Assembly (NCBI GenBank): GCA_964413535.1
Contig: CAYPTB010000009.1
Coordinates: 62,001-126,000, forward strand
Direction: 5' to 3'
Source: CAYPTB01 sp964413535
Lineage (GTDB): Bacteria; Planctomycetota; UBA1135; GCA-002686595
DNA length: 64,000 nt
The notes under the pieces were generated by a model. The model was not told the origin of the DNA. It saw only the letters and a list, made by a program, of their open reading frames with translations, and ran no database searches. Both the position numbers and the translations under genes were made by a program. This document shows, piece by piece, positions 44,244 through 53,469 of the stretch (within the stretch, counting starts at the first letter, position 1; each line of letters opens with the position of its first letter).

Positions 44244-45974
44244 TCACGGCGTCTCGATGACGAGGCGTAGGCCGTCGGTGAAGGCGATGCCTCCGGGTGC
44301 GGCGGCGTCCTCGACGATCCACTGCGCGTAGAAGGCCTCGCCCGCGAGCGCGGGGTCGTTCGGGACGGGAACCGTGTGGGCGGCGAAGCCGAAGGCGTCG
44401 GTGCGCTCGAGACGCAGGAGGTCGGCGCCGTTCAGGAACTGGCCGCCGCCCAGTGACATGGAGCTCGGTCCGAGACCGAGCAGGAGGATGGCCGTGCTGA
44501 GGGGCCGCGCGCGACTGACTTCGATCGAGAGCGACGCGTTCCCGATGTCGCGCGGCGAGTCGACGGCCACGAGCGGAGTCTTCCCGCCGAAGCCGGCGAC
44601 GCCCTGACCGTAGTGGAGCCCGAAGGAGAGGTAGTCGAGCGCGCCGGCCACGTCGGGGTCGAGGCGCTCGCGCGCGTTGAGGTCGAAGGGCAGCGCGAAG
44701 GCGAGCGCAGCCGCGCCGCGCAGCGGGCTCGCGGGCGAGGGTTGCGCCTGGTGCTTCCCACCCGTCCAGTCCACGTTCACGAAGTCCGCGAGACCGGTGC
44801 CGGGCACGAAACCGGCGCCGCCCCCGAGCACGCTTCCGAAGCGCACGTTGCCCGCGACCGTCACGCCCGCCGCGCCGCCGCCGCCGAAGACGACGGCCTG
44901 GGAGCTATTGCTGTAGACCGCGTTGTTCGCGAAGACCATCCCGGGACGGTTCGTCCAGCTCGTCAGGTTCGCGCCGCGCTTCTCGTTGACGATCGTGTTG
45001 TGGACGAAGACGAGGTCGCGCGTCTGTCCCTGGTGGTCGTGGCTGTGGAAGCCGTTCAGCCCGGACATGATCAGATTGTTCCGCACGATCGCCTCGCCCT
45101 GGACCTGGAGCACGTTGTCGACGGCGCGGTAGAGGACGTTGCGCTCGATCACGTTGGGCGGATTGCCGCCGGTTCCGTACGCGATCAGGCAGGGATACTT
45201 CGTGTCGTGGACGAGGTTCTCGGCGATCAGGTTGCCCCAGGAGCCTTGCTTCACCTCGATGCCGTCGCCCTGGGAACCGCTCGTGTGGTGGACGTAGTTC
45301 TGGGCGACGATGGATTGGCTCATGACGGCTGAGGCGTTGTTGCCGCCGAGGTACATGCCCTCGCCCGTTCCGGCCGTGTGGTGGATCTCGTTGCGCGTGA
45401 TGTGCAGGAAGGACGTGTCCTGCGTGTTGGCGACCAAGCCCGCTTGATCCGTGTCGTGGATCACGCACTGGTCGATCCACACGTTCGAGCACGCGTCGAG
45501 ACGCAGGCCGATGGAGCCGCCCGTGATCTCGAGGCCCCGGAAGGCCACGAATTCGGTCGGCCCGCTGGAGAGGGTTCCGACGTTCATGACGTTCTGGAAG
45601 GGATCGGGGCGCGTGATCACCGGCCGCGTACCGCGCTTCGCGACGATCCAGATCGGGTCGGACTGCGTGCCCTTCAGGCTCACGATGAAGAGCTTCTTCA
45701 CCGACCACGTGCCCGCGCCGATCTCGAGGCGATCGCCGGGCACGAGCGTCAGGAGCTTCTTGCGCAAGAGCTCGCCGTTTTGGTCGGCGCTCTGCGTCGG
45801 ATCGAACTCGATCGCTAGCACCTTCTTGGGCGTAGCCTGGGACCAGCTCGGGCCGTAGGGCGTGGGCAATTCCGAGACGTCGGCGTTCGCGGCGGCGCAG
45901 AGGATCGTGGAGACGAAACACGCGCGCGCGAAGGCGGCCGTGCGCGAGAACCCGCGCAGATCGATGCTCGACAT
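44244..45974 (-). CDS. Secreted right-handed parallel beta-helix protein, 576 aa
   Basis: ATG at 45974 with GAAGGA about ten bases before it. Signal peptide (FARACFVSTILCAAANA|DV). Residues about 120-390 show beta-helix coils with many Asn, Gly and Ser turns (HITRNEIHHTAGTGEGMYLGGN, LIAENLVHDT), as in pectate-lyase-type or DUF1565 proteins. The rest is a beta-sandwich tail. Enzymatic class cannot be named: no Lys/Arg catalytic pair of known lyases can be assigned by eye. Related proteins bind or cleave polysaccharide. The gene stands alone on the minus strand after the metalloprotease. Confidence 0.85.
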   Translation of the reverse strand: MSSIDLRGFSRTAAFARACFVSTILCAAANADVSELPTPYGPSWSQATPKKVLAIEFDPTQSADQNGELLRKKLLTLVPGDRLEIGAGTWSVKKLFIVSLKGTQSDPIWIVAKRGTRPVITRPDPFQNVMNVGTLSSGPTEFVAFRGLEITGGSIGLRLDACSNVWIDQCVIHDTDQAGLVANTQDTSFLHITRNEIHHTAGTGEGMYLGGNNASAVMSQSIVAQNYVHHTSGSQGDGIEVKQGSWGNLIAENLVHDTKYPCLIAYGTGGNPPNVIERNVLYRAVDNVLQVQGEAIVRNNLIMSGLNGFHSHDHQGQTRDLVFVHNTIVNEKRGANLTSWTNRPGMVFANNAVYSNSSQAVVFGGGGAAGVTVAGNVRFGSVLGGGAGFVPGTGLADFVNVDWTGGKHQAQPSPASPLRGAAALAFALPFDLNARERLDPDVAGALDYLSFGLHYGQGVAGFGGKTPLVAVDSPRDIGNASLSIEVSRARPLSTAILLLGLGPSSMSLGGGQFLNGADLLRLERTDAFGFAAHTVPVPNDPALAGEAFYAQWIVEDAAAPGGIAFTDGLRLVIETP

Positions 45975-46143
45975 GAGGCGTCCTTCATTCCGGAGGAGAA
46001 CGGGTGGGAGTCGCACGGCCGGATGTGCGATACGCCGCCCAGTAGCCTCAACGCTCCGCGCGGTTGCGCGGAAACGGCCGGAGAACGCGCGAAGTCGAGC
46101 TCGCTCGAGCGACGACGACGCCGGCGTGCTGCGCGAAAACGAT

Positions 46144-46180
46144 CGAGGCCCCCGGCGAGACGAGCTCGGCGGGGGCCTCG
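46144..46180 (-). terminator. Rho-independent terminator of the metalloprotease gene
   Basis: A 10-base stem CGAGGCCCCC (46144-46153) pairs with GGGGGCCTCG (46171-46180). On the minus strand the hairpin begins 16 bases after the metalloprotease stop and is followed by ATCGTTTTCG. Confidence 0.75.
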
Positions 46181-46195
46181 GTGGTGGAGGGAGGA

Positions 46196-49105
46196 TCAGC
46201 GCTCTTCTTCCTCGCCGAAGAACAAGATCGAGATGCCGCCGCCGCCCATCGCGTCCGTGTTGTAGATGAACTGGGCGTCGAGCGCTTTTCCGATGCGCAG
46301 GCTCGCCTCGGAGAAGTGCGCTTCGGTGTAGGCGTCGAGCTTGGCGCCGTTCTCCAGCACGTTGCCGAGGAGCTTGTGGAGCTTGCGGAGCTGGTGCGTG
46401 GCGAGGTTCGTGATCGCCTTCTGCGCCGCCCGGCCGTCCGAGTCCAGCGAGAGGTCGATCAGCCGCTCGACGTGCTCGCGCTGCAGGTTGCGGCGCAGGC
46501 TCGAGATCATCGGGCTGCGCACCGTGCTGGCCAGGGAAGTGTCCTTCTCCTTGAGCTCGGTCCACACGTTGTCGAACACGGTGCCCATGAGCTCGGGCAG
46601 GGTGAAGGCGTCTTCACTCGGGTCCACCAGGGCCTCGTTGTCGTACACGCGACGCAGGGTCGTGGGGTTCATGAGCATGGTCATGACCGACGCCTGGATC
46701 CCCGCCACGCGGTCGTGGAGCGGCCAGGTCGAATCGTCATAGGACGTCCTCCAGTCCGAGGAGTCGCCCCACTTCTGCACCGTGAGATGGCGCACGAGCT
46801 CGGGCGTCAGACCGAAGGACTCCTCGAAGAACGCGTTCTGGATGCAGAAGTCCAGGGCGTCGCGCTGGGTCTTGGCGTCGACGGAGACGAGCGGAGCCCG
46901 CGCCCCGGGATCGCCCTTGTGGTCCTTGTTGACGAAGGCGCCGCCGATCCAGTTGGACATCGTGCTGAGGCCGTTCGTCTGCATGCCGAGCGTGATCTCG
47001 TAGCCGCGCCGGGCCTTGCCCCAGCTCTCGCCGTCCTTCACGAACTTCTCGACGATCCGCTCGCGGTGCTGCTTGGCCAGCCGCATGCGGCTCTTGGAGA
47101 AGCTCAGCGGATCGGCGCCCAGGTCGTAGCGACGCGCGTAGGGGTCGGTGCCACTCGTGTCGAAGTCGGTCCCGTACACGTGGCCGGGCTCGGCGACCTC
47201 CGCGAGCACCTTCTTCGGGTCCTCGAAGCCGTATCCGTAGCGGATCGCCCACGCGTCGTAGGAGCCGATGCCGATCATCGTGTAGTCGCCCTGGAGCTCG
47301 CCGTCCTCCATGTTGATGTTGACGGGCGTGTAGTCCATGACCGACGCCGTGAAGGGCTTGGTTCCCTTCAGCTCGCTGCTGTTGATCTCGGCCATCGAGT
47401 AGACGCTCGACGCCTTGAAGTTGTGGCGCAGGCCGAGCGTGTGCCCGACCTCGTGCGCGGTGAGGTCGGCCAGCATCGGTCCGACGAACCACTCGGGAAC
47501 GCCGTCGATCAGGTCGCCCTTCTCTTCTTTCGCTTCCTCTTCCTCCTCGCCGTCCTTCGGCTCGTCGGCGGCATCGCCGTCCTCTTCCTCGTCCTCGAGG
47601 AGACCCATGATCTCCAGCGTGAGTCCCATCACGGACATGTCGAGGGACTTGCCCTGCGCCGCCAGGCACAGCGAGAAGTTGGAGCCGACCCTGCGGGCGA
47701 GATCGCGCAGACCTTCGTCGCGCCACAGGAACGGATTGGCGAGCATGGCGGCGGCCAGCGGCCCTTCGCCGCGTTCCGCGCGTTGGCGCTGGATCTTCTC
47801 GATCACCGATTGGCGCTCGAGCGGCGCCGCGAGCCGCACCCGCGGATCCCAGGAGGGATGGCGCTCGAGCCACTCGATCGTCTCGGGGCTGAAGCTCTCC
47901 ATCGCCTGCTCGGGCAGGTACTCGTTGTATTGGAACCAGAAGTGGCGGATCCAACCGTCGGTGAGCACGACGTCCGCGTCGAGGATCTGGCCCGTGATGG
48001 GGTGGGCGCGCGAGGGGCCGATCGCCGTTCCCATGTCGTTCGACAGCCAGCGGATGAAGTTGTAGCGCACGTCCTCGGGATCCTTGTCCATGTGCGCGCC
48101 GGTCGACTTGTCCTGGTACTGGACGACGATGGCGTCGCTGATCCCGACCTTCTCGAACGCATCGTTCCAGTAGTCGATGCCCTCCTTGACCCACCGGCGA
48201 TAGCGGATCGGAACGGTGTGCTCGATGTAGTAGACGAGCGGTTCCTTGGGCGGCGAGAGCTTGAGGTTCGGAGCCGCCTTCTCGATGTGCCAACGGTTGA
48301 CGTAACGCGTCGTGATCTCGTCGTCGCGATACTTGCCGAGGTCGCGGTAGACGGTGGTGAAGTACCCGATGCGGTCGTCGGCCTCGCGCGGCTTGTAGCT
48401 CGGGCTGCCGCCGATCTGGCTGATCGAGTAGTGGAAGGTCTTGAGCGCTCCGCCCGCCGCCGGCACCTCGAACGCGATTTCGACGTTCTCCGGGAACGCT
48501 TTGACGACAGCGATGCTCGAGAGCGCCTTGTTGATGCCGTTCGCCAACCCTCCGTAGAACGTGTTGGCCTTGCCGAGCAGCATCTCGTCGAGGTCGATCA
48601 CCGGCTGGCCGCTCGGACCCATGCAGACGATCGGTACGTCGATGAGCACGCGATCGACGAAGTGGTGGACGATGGCGTCCTTCGACTCTTGATCACCCGT
48701 CGAGCGCACGTCCAGGTTGGGCTCGATCAGCGCCATGCGCTTGTCGAAGCGCTTCCAGTACACGTAGCGGTCGCCGGACTGGAGCCCGGCGAACATCTCG
48801 CCGGTCGGCATGGTCATGGCGATGTAGTGCTTCTGACCGGCGAAACCGGCCGGCAGCTCGGCCAGGACCTGGCCGTCCTTCTTGCGGATCCAGATGCCGT
48901 AGAGACTCGTCCCCTCGGCGGTCGACACGACCTTCGTGAAGTCCTTGGAGACCTCGGTCCACTTGGGGAACTCGGGCTTCTCCTTGTCCGACTCGTCGTC
49001 GTCGTCGGCGGCGAAGCCGGGCAGCGCGCACATACAAAGCACACCCGCTGTCGACAGCACCTTCGACCAGAACACGTTCGTTTCGTTGATGATCGGCATC
49101 GTCAT
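46196..49105 (-). CDS. Secreted zinc metalloprotease (metzincin-type HExxHxxGxxH)
   Basis: 969 residues. ATG 49105; the second ATG (49099) has better spacing to AAGGAG and may be the true start. Signal peptide (VLSTAGVLCMCALPGFAA). The zinc site is complete: His551, Glu552, His555 and His561 in HEVGHTLGLRH, with a Met-turn SVMDYT after it. The layout (DUF5117-like N-terminus, zinc domain, DUF5118-like C-terminus) fits the large bacterial 'zinc-dependent metalloprotease' group. Two acidic low-complexity stretches occur: next to the signal peptide (DDDDES) and before the zinc site, an about 35-residue Glu/Asp-rich insert (around 500-535). Such inserts often bind calcium or act as spacers. Target unknown. 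It has its own terminator. Confidence 0.93.
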   Translation of the reverse strand: MTMPIINETNVFWSKVLSTAGVLCMCALPGFAADDDDESDKEKPEFPKWTEVSKDFTKVVSTAEGTSLYGIWIRKKDGQVLAELPAGFAGQKHYIAMTMPTGEMFAGLQSGDRYVYWKRFDKRMALIEPNLDVRSTGDQESKDAIVHHFVDRVLIDVPIVCMGPSGQPVIDLDEMLLGKANTFYGGLANGINKALSSIAVVKAFPENVEIAFEVPAAGGALKTFHYSISQIGGSPSYKPREADDRIGYFTTVYRDLGKYRDDEITTRYVNRWHIEKAAPNLKLSPPKEPLVYYIEHTVPIRYRRWVKEGIDYWNDAFEKVGISDAIVVQYQDKSTGAHMDKDPEDVRYNFIRWLSNDMGTAIGPSRAHPITGQILDADVVLTDGWIRHFWFQYNEYLPEQAMESFSPETIEWLERHPSWDPRVRLAAPLERQSVIEKIQRQRAERGEGPLAAAMLANPFLWRDEGLRDLARRVGSNFSLCLAAQGKSLDMSVMGLTLEIMGLLEDEEEDGDAADEPKDGEEEEEAKEEKGDLIDGVPEWFVGPMLADLTAHEVGHTLGLRHNFKASSVYSMAEINSSELKGTKPFTASVMDYTPVNINMEDGELQGDYTMIGIGSYDAWAIRYGYGFEDPKKVLAEVAEPGHVYGTDFDTSGTDPYARRYDLGADPLSFSKSRMRLAKQHRERIVEKFVKDGESWGKARRGYEITLGMQTNGLSTMSNWIGGAFVNKDHKGDPGARAPLVSVDAKTQRDALDFCIQNAFFEESFGLTPELVRHLTVQKWGDSSDWRTSYDDSTWPLHDRVAGIQASVMTMLMNPTTLRRVYDNEALVDPSEDAFTLPELMGTVFDNVWTELKEKDTSLASTVRSPMISSLRRNLQREHVERLIDLSLDSDGRAAQKAITNLATHQLRKLHKLLGNVLENGAKLDAYTEAHFSEASLRIGKALDAQFIYNTDAMGGGGISILFFGEEEER

Positions 49106-49515
49106 GAACTCCTTGACGCAGAGTTGGATCCGTCCGGACGGCCTGAGGTGAGCTCCACTCGGCCGCGACGAGACGGTCGTCGACCGCCTCGTATTCCTCG
49201 ACCCGATGGAAAAAAAACACGAGCGACGCGACGCGACGCCGGTGCCGAACCGTCTTGTCTCATTCCTTCTTCGTCCCCGGCGCGCGACTCCTGGTGGGCG
49301 CTCGACGCAGGGGTCTCTCGAGAGCGCGAGGAGCACAGGCGGGTCGGGGATTGTAGACGCACTCGCCGGGAGGCGCGGTCGCGAGCTCGTAAAGGACCGG
49401 TGGGCGAGCGGGCGCCGTGCCGGATCCGGTCCTCGCTGGGACGCCCGAAACCCTCATCCGGCACGAGCTTCGGTCGCAGGAGGCCCGAGGGAAGCGGGCG
49501 CGGGGCCGTCCCACC
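49106..49515. other. Intergenic region upstream of the metalloprotease; no gene
   Basis: 410 bases. It holds a possible terminator-like hairpin of the preceding operon, with a 10-base stem CGTGCCGGAT (49416-49425) pairing with ATCCGGCACG (49456-49465) and a 30-base loop, but no T-run. Closer to the metalloprotease there is a minus-strand TCTACAAT (TACAAT at 49355-49350), a candidate promoter 244 bases before the ATG. Otherwise unremarkable. Confidence 0.5.
49350..49355 (-). promoter_or_regulatory. Candidate -10 element TACAAT for the metalloprotease
   Basis: Reads TCTACAAT on the minus strand and lies 244 bases before the first ATG. No clear -35 box; support is the similarity to the CTACnnT boxes before other genes here. 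Confidence 0.28.
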
Positions 49516-52185
49516 TCAGGCCCTCCTCCGCGCCAGTCTTCGATAGGCCTGGACCTCGCGCACGATGCGGGCGAGCGACGACGTCCGCGCTCCGCGGGCC
49601 ACGTTCTCGCTCCCGATCTCGAACGCGAGGCGCCACTGCTCCCCGAGGACTCGGTAGGCGTCGAGTAGGCCGTTCTTCGGGTCGTAGATGTGGGTGGCCT
49701 CGGCCGTGAGACCGTTCAGCTCGAGCACGCGAAACTCCCCGCGCGAGAGCGCTTCCCCCGAATCCGCCACGACGTCGTAACGCCCGAAGAAGAAGCCGTC
49801 GAAGCAGCGCGAGAGGTCGTCCACCGCTGCTTCGAGAGCGGGGGTTCGGAAGCGCACGCCGTCCAGGAAGATCGCGCCGCGGCAGTGCGTGCCGAGATCC
49901 ACCAGGCGCAGGACCTCGCCCGCGGCCGGAACGTCCGCCAGCCGCTCGGCGTTCGCGTCGAAGTACACGTTCGCCTGCGCGATCGCGCGCTCGTCGCGGA
50001 GGATGAGCTCTTCCAGGCTCTTGACCCCGTCTCCCACCACGGTGGGCAGGATCTTCTCGGTGATCGAGAAGATGCGGCCGTGGTCCTCGGACGGGCGTCG
50101 GACGTAGAACACCCCGAACTCGCGGCCGTGCAGGTATTCCTGGAGGAGCGCGTCGACGGAGAGCTCCTCGAGCGCGCGCTCCAGACTCCCTTCGTCGCGC
50201 AGGATGCGCACGCCGGAGCCGCGCTGGCCGACGTCCGGCTTGAGCACGAGGGGCAGCGTGAGCCCGTTGCGTTCTCCGTTGTGTTCTTCTCCGTTGTGTT
50301 CTCCGTTGTGTTCTTCTTCTCCGTTGTGTTCTTCAAGGAACGCGCGCGCGCGCGCGCGCCGCTCGTCCGCGGAGAGCGCCGCCGGGAGACGGACGAAGCG
50401 CGCGACCCGCTCGTTCCCCTCCCCCAGGGCCTCGAGGATCGCGCTCTTCGACTCGCCGATGAATCCACCGGTCGGAATGCCGGGGTTGGCCGCCGTCACG
50501 ACCGACAGGCTCCGGTGGCGCAGCGCGAGCCACGCGATCCAGAAGACGACCGGGACGTAGAAGACCCACGGCGGCCAGAACTCCCAGTGGAGCTTGCGGC
50601 GCAGCGAGCCGAGCAGCAGCCGGCGGCCGCGGAAGCTGAAGAGCGGGACGACCAGGCGCTGGACGATGAGCAGCCCGAGCGCGAGCAACAGGACGGCGGA
50701 GAGCGTCCAGTTCTCGAAGCGCCCGAAGGCCTCGCTGGCCCCGACGCCGGCCCAGCTCGCGAAGAGCACGACGAGCGGCGTCCACAGGAGTCCAGCCAGC
50801 ACGAAGTACAGCGCGAAGGTGAAGAACGGTTGCCCGAGCATGCCCGCGGCCACGTAGGTCGCGAGCCGCGTCATGGGCACGAAGCGCGCGGCGAACACCA
50901 CGCGACCGCCGCGCCTCCGGAACCACGCGGCCGCACGCTCGACCGCCTCCGGACGCACGAACCACCGGAGCGGAGCGCGGCAGAGCGCCGGTCGCCCCAA
51001 GCCGCGCCCGGCCGCATAGAGCAGGAGATCCCCGACGAGGATCCCCGCGAAGCACGCGAACGTCCCCGCGACGAAGCCGATGCGCCCTTGCGCGACGAGC
51101 AGCCCCGTCCCGATGCAGGTCAGGTCCTCGGAGACGAGCGTCGCGGCTGCAATGACGAGCAAGAGCACCAGCAGTCCGGGTCCCGCGAGCGGCGGGACTC
51201 GGGCGAGATCGAAGGGAAGCGCGGCCTGCTCGCTGCGCCCTGGGTCGGCCGCGCTGCGCATGAGCGCGCGCCCCCCGTCGACCCGCTCCACGAAGTCCGC
51301 GACGCGGCGCGCGGCCGGGCCGGGATCCACGAAGACGAAGAAGTGCCCCGCGTCCAGCTCCACGAGCTCGCTCTGCGGGACGATGCGGCGGTGCTCGCGG
51401 GCGGCCTCGACGGGCACGAGGAAGTCCCTCTCGCCGTGGACGACGAGCACCGGCGCTTCGATGCGCTCGAGGATGCCCCGCAACGGCCGCTGATCGGTGT
51501 CGGTGAAATTGCGCGCGTAGGGAACGTCGAGCAGGGTCGAGTCCAGGAGCCCGAAGTGCGGCGTCACGAGCGGGAGGACGCGCAGCGCGAAGAGCTGCGC
51601 CTCGTGCACGAGGTGGTTCAGGCGGTAGTCGCCGAACAGCTCGAGCTCCTGCACGCCGATGGAGGAGAAGAGCGTCAGCGACAGCGCGCGCTCGGGCGCG
51701 AGATCCGCCAGCGTCGCCGCCACGCCGCCGCCCATGCTGAAACCGAGGAGGTGGAAGCGCTCGACCTCGAGACGGTCGAGGAGTGCGAGCACGTAGCGCG
51801 CGTGCGCGCGGATCGAGTAGTCGGGAACGGAGCGCTCCGAGCGCCCGAAGCCCGGCAGGTCGGGGATCAGGAGCCTGCGACTCGCCGGGAGCGCGTCAAC
51901 GAACCCGTCGAAGTCGCTCGAGCTCCCCGGGCTGCCGTGCAACAGGACGAGCGGCGGCGCTGCCGCGTCCGCGGCGGCGACGTCGCGGTACGCGAGATCC
52001 ACCTCACCGCCGCGCTCACCGGCGGAGTCGAAGGCCGGCACGCGCAGGACCTCCTGCGCGGAGCTCCTCGGCGCGGGCGGCTCGCGCACGGTCCGCACGG
52101 CGTGCGAGGCGAGCAGGAGGGCGAGATAGACGACCCACCAGCGCGCGAACGCACGGCGCTCCACCCTCGGCTCGGCCCTTTCCAA
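49516..52185 (-). CDS. Triple fusion: alpha/beta hydrolase + DedA/VTT membrane domain + ATP-grasp ligase
   Basis: 889 residues. After one N-terminal helix (about 15-30) comes an alpha/beta hydrolase (75-300) with HGSPGS oxyanion loop, nucleophile Ser150 in GFSMGG, Asp254 and His281. Then follow several membrane helices of VTT/DedA type (335-520), marked by the family pattern RFVPMTRLATYVAAGML. Then a cytoplasmic-side ATP-grasp domain (about 565-880) with a carboxylate-amine-ligase pattern (LVLKPDVGQRGSGV, RVLELNGL). A Glu/His/Asn/Gly repeat (618-641) links the last two. Inference: it could make and move an amide- or ester-linked lipid or peptide. It sits 22 bases after the NRDE gene, as the last gene of the 57.7-49.5 kb operon. 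Confidence 0.9.
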   Translation of the reverse strand: MERAEPRVERRAFARWWVVYLALLLASHAVRTVREPPAPRSSAQEVLRVPAFDSAGERGGEVDLAYRDVAAADAAAPPLVLLHGSPGSSSDFDGFVDALPASRRLLIPDLPGFGRSERSVPDYSIRAHARYVLALLDRLEVERFHLLGFSMGGGVAATLADLAPERALSLTLFSSIGVQELELFGDYRLNHLVHEAQLFALRVLPLVTPHFGLLDSTLLDVPYARNFTDTDQRPLRGILERIEAPVLVVHGERDFLVPVEAAREHRRIVPQSELVELDAGHFFVFVDPGPAARRVADFVERVDGGRALMRSAADPGRSEQAALPFDLARVPPLAGPGLLVLLLVIAAATLVSEDLTCIGTGLLVAQGRIGFVAGTFACFAGILVGDLLLYAAGRGLGRPALCRAPLRWFVRPEAVERAAAWFRRRGGRVVFAARFVPMTRLATYVAAGMLGQPFFTFALYFVLAGLLWTPLVVLFASWAGVGASEAFGRFENWTLSAVLLLALGLLIVQRLVVPLFSFRGRRLLLGSLRRKLHWEFWPPWVFYVPVVFWIAWLALRHRSLSVVTAANPGIPTGGFIGESKSAILEALGEGNERVARFVRLPAALSADERRARARAFLEEHNGEEEHNGEHNGEEHNGERNGLTLPLVLKPDVGQRGSGVRILRDEGSLERALEELSVDALLQEYLHGREFGVFYVRRPSEDHGRIFSITEKILPTVVGDGVKSLEELILRDERAIAQANVYFDANAERLADVPAAGEVLRLVDLGTHCRGAIFLDGVRFRTPALEAAVDDLSRCFDGFFFGRYDVVADSGEALSRGEFRVLELNGLTAEATHIYDPKNGLLDAYRVLGEQWRLAFEIGSENVARGARTSSLARIVREVQAYRRLARRRA
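50271..50334 (-). repeat. In-gene tandem repeat encoding EEHNG-like units
   Basis: Four imperfect copies of a 12-18-base unit containing CCGTTGTGTTC, shown by EHNGEEEHNGEHNGEEHNG in the protein. It lies between the VTT and ATP-grasp domains. Right next to it is a 19-base CG alternating run (50341-50359) encoding RARARA. Slippage could change the linker length in steps of five to six residues without breaking the frame. Confidence 0.75.
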
Positions 52186-52207
52186 CTCGGCTCACGCGCG
52201 CACGGCG

Positions 52208-52963
52208 CTAGGAACGGGCGCTCCGCGTTGCGGCGGGAACGGGGGAGCGCCGCGCGAGGAGGAGCGCCGGGAGGGGCTGGGTGGAGCAAGGCGGTCCGAG
52301 AGTGTGCTCGAAGAGCACACTCTCCTCCGTGACCGCGATGCGGCAGGAGCTCTTCGTCTCGGCGTCCTCGCGGTGCATGCAGGGCGAGAGCTCGCTCGGA
52401 CCTCCGGCGTGGCTCGCGTGGAAGGCGCGCAGGACCGCGGTGCTCGGGCCGCCGGCTTCGGTGACGAGCGTTTCGTGCAGGGCCCGGCGGTGGCGGCGGA
52501 CCCGCTCGGCGTCGACGCTGGACGAGACGAGCGGAGCCTCGGCGTCCGCCACGTCGACGAGATCGACGCCGTCCCAGCGCGCGACGTGCGCGACCTCGCC
52601 GGGCTCGAAGGCGGCCAGGAAGAAGGGCGGGTAGTGCTGGAGCTCGGACGTCCGGGCGCGGCGCAGGGCTTCGCGCGCGGAAGCGGCGACCGCGAGCGAC
52701 GGGAGCAAGAGCCCGCGACTCCTCTGCTGCACGCGCTTCGGGCCCAGGCTCGACACGTAGGCGTTCAAGAGGCACAGGGCGACGCCGTACTCGTTGACGG
52801 TGACCCACGTGCCGCCGAAGTCGCCGTCGCGCGGCGCGAGGAAGCGCACTCCGTCACGCGCATCCGATGCGGCCGCGATCTCGGGGCCGCGCGAGCGACG
52901 CTCGTCGCGGTTGAAGACGAGCTCGTACGAGAGGTCGGTGTGGTACCAGCTCAGCGTGCACAC
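52208..52963 (-). CDS. NRDE / TANGO2-family protein
   Basis: 251 residues starting at GTG 52963, where a GGAAGGAG ribosome site is eight bases upstream and the family motif follows at once (VCTLSWYHTDLSYELVFNRDERRSR, given here as two halves: Cys2 and the NRDE core at residues about 17-20). Family knowledge: NRDE proteins carry an N-terminal nucleophile-type fold; eukaryotic TANGO2/HRG-9 relatives are linked to haem movement and lipid homeostasis. It overlaps the DinB gene by 13 bases and sits next to genes for membrane lipids and a haem/Rieske protein. A role in handling haem or acyl lipids is inference. Confidence 0.85.
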   Translation of the reverse strand: MCTLSWYHTDLSYELVFNRDERRSRGPEIAAASDARDGVRFLAPRDGDFGGTWVTVNEYGVALCLLNAYVSSLGPKRVQQRSRGLLLPSLAVAASAREALRRARTSELQHYPPFFLAAFEPGEVAHVARWDGVDLVDVADAEAPLVSSSVDAERVRRHRRALHETLVTEAGGPSTAVLRAFHASHAGGPSELSPCMHREDAETKSSCRIAVTEESVLFEHTLGPPCSTQPLPALLLARRSPVPAATRSARS

Positions 52964-53469
52964 ATCCGGCTCTCCTTCCAGTAGCGCAGCGTCGAAGGCG
53001 CGACACCGAAGCCTTCCTCGGGCTCCAGACCGTTCAAGCGCAGGATGACGGCGATGAGCGCGAAGTGATGGACGGCGTGGCTGAGCTGGAACTGGAGCTC
53101 GCGTTCGAGCGAGGAGCGCGACCACGGCGCCCCCTCCTCGCACTGCGCGTCCATCTTCACCCTGACGATGTCGGGGATCGAGCGGGAGCGCAGCTCCTCG
53201 AGCCGCTGCGCGAGCCCGCGCAAACGCAAGAGACCCTCGGACACGCTCTTCTCGACGCGGTCGTCGCGCGCGCGTTGGTCGTAGTCGACGCGACCGTCGG
53301 CGAGCCCGGACAGGAAGAGCTCGTAGTAGTCGAGGACGTGCCGCACGTGGCTGCCGATCCCGCTCGACGACACCGCAGGCTCCGGCTTGGCGTAGAGCTC
53401 GGCGTCGAGACGCTCCAGGAGTTCGATTCCCTGTCGAAGGACGCGAACGTTGTCGGCGATGAGCGTCAT
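52951..53469 (-). CDS. DinB-family four-helix protein
   Basis: 172 residues, from the ATG that overlaps the previous TGA as ATGA (53466-53469). The DinB/YfiT four-helix bundle is suggested by His residues in the pattern expected for a metal site: SHVRHVLDYYELF near residue 45 and LSHAVHHFALIAVIL near 145. Such proteins bind a divalent metal and include thiol transferases, but most are uncharacterised. The operon context does not point to a thiol function. It overlaps the NRDE gene by 13 bases. Confidence 0.8.
   Translation of the reverse strand: MTLIADNVRVLRQGIELLERLDAELYAKPEPAVSSSGIGSHVRHVLDYYELFLSGLADGRVDYDQRARDDRVEKSVSEGLLRLRGLAQRLEELRSRSIPDIVRVKMDAQCEEGAPWSRSSLERELQFQLSHAVHHFALIAVILRLNGLEPEEGFGVAPSTLRYWKESRMCAR

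Noticed and set aside
46064..49546. 1160-codon plus-strand open frame over the metalloprotease
   Set aside because: Mirror of the metalloprotease gene; the minus frame has a signal peptide and HEVGHTLGLRH, the plus frame has no recognisable domain.
50271..50334. CRISPR-like or intergenic tandem repeat
   Set aside because: Units are 12-18 bases, without spacers, and lie in frame inside a gene.
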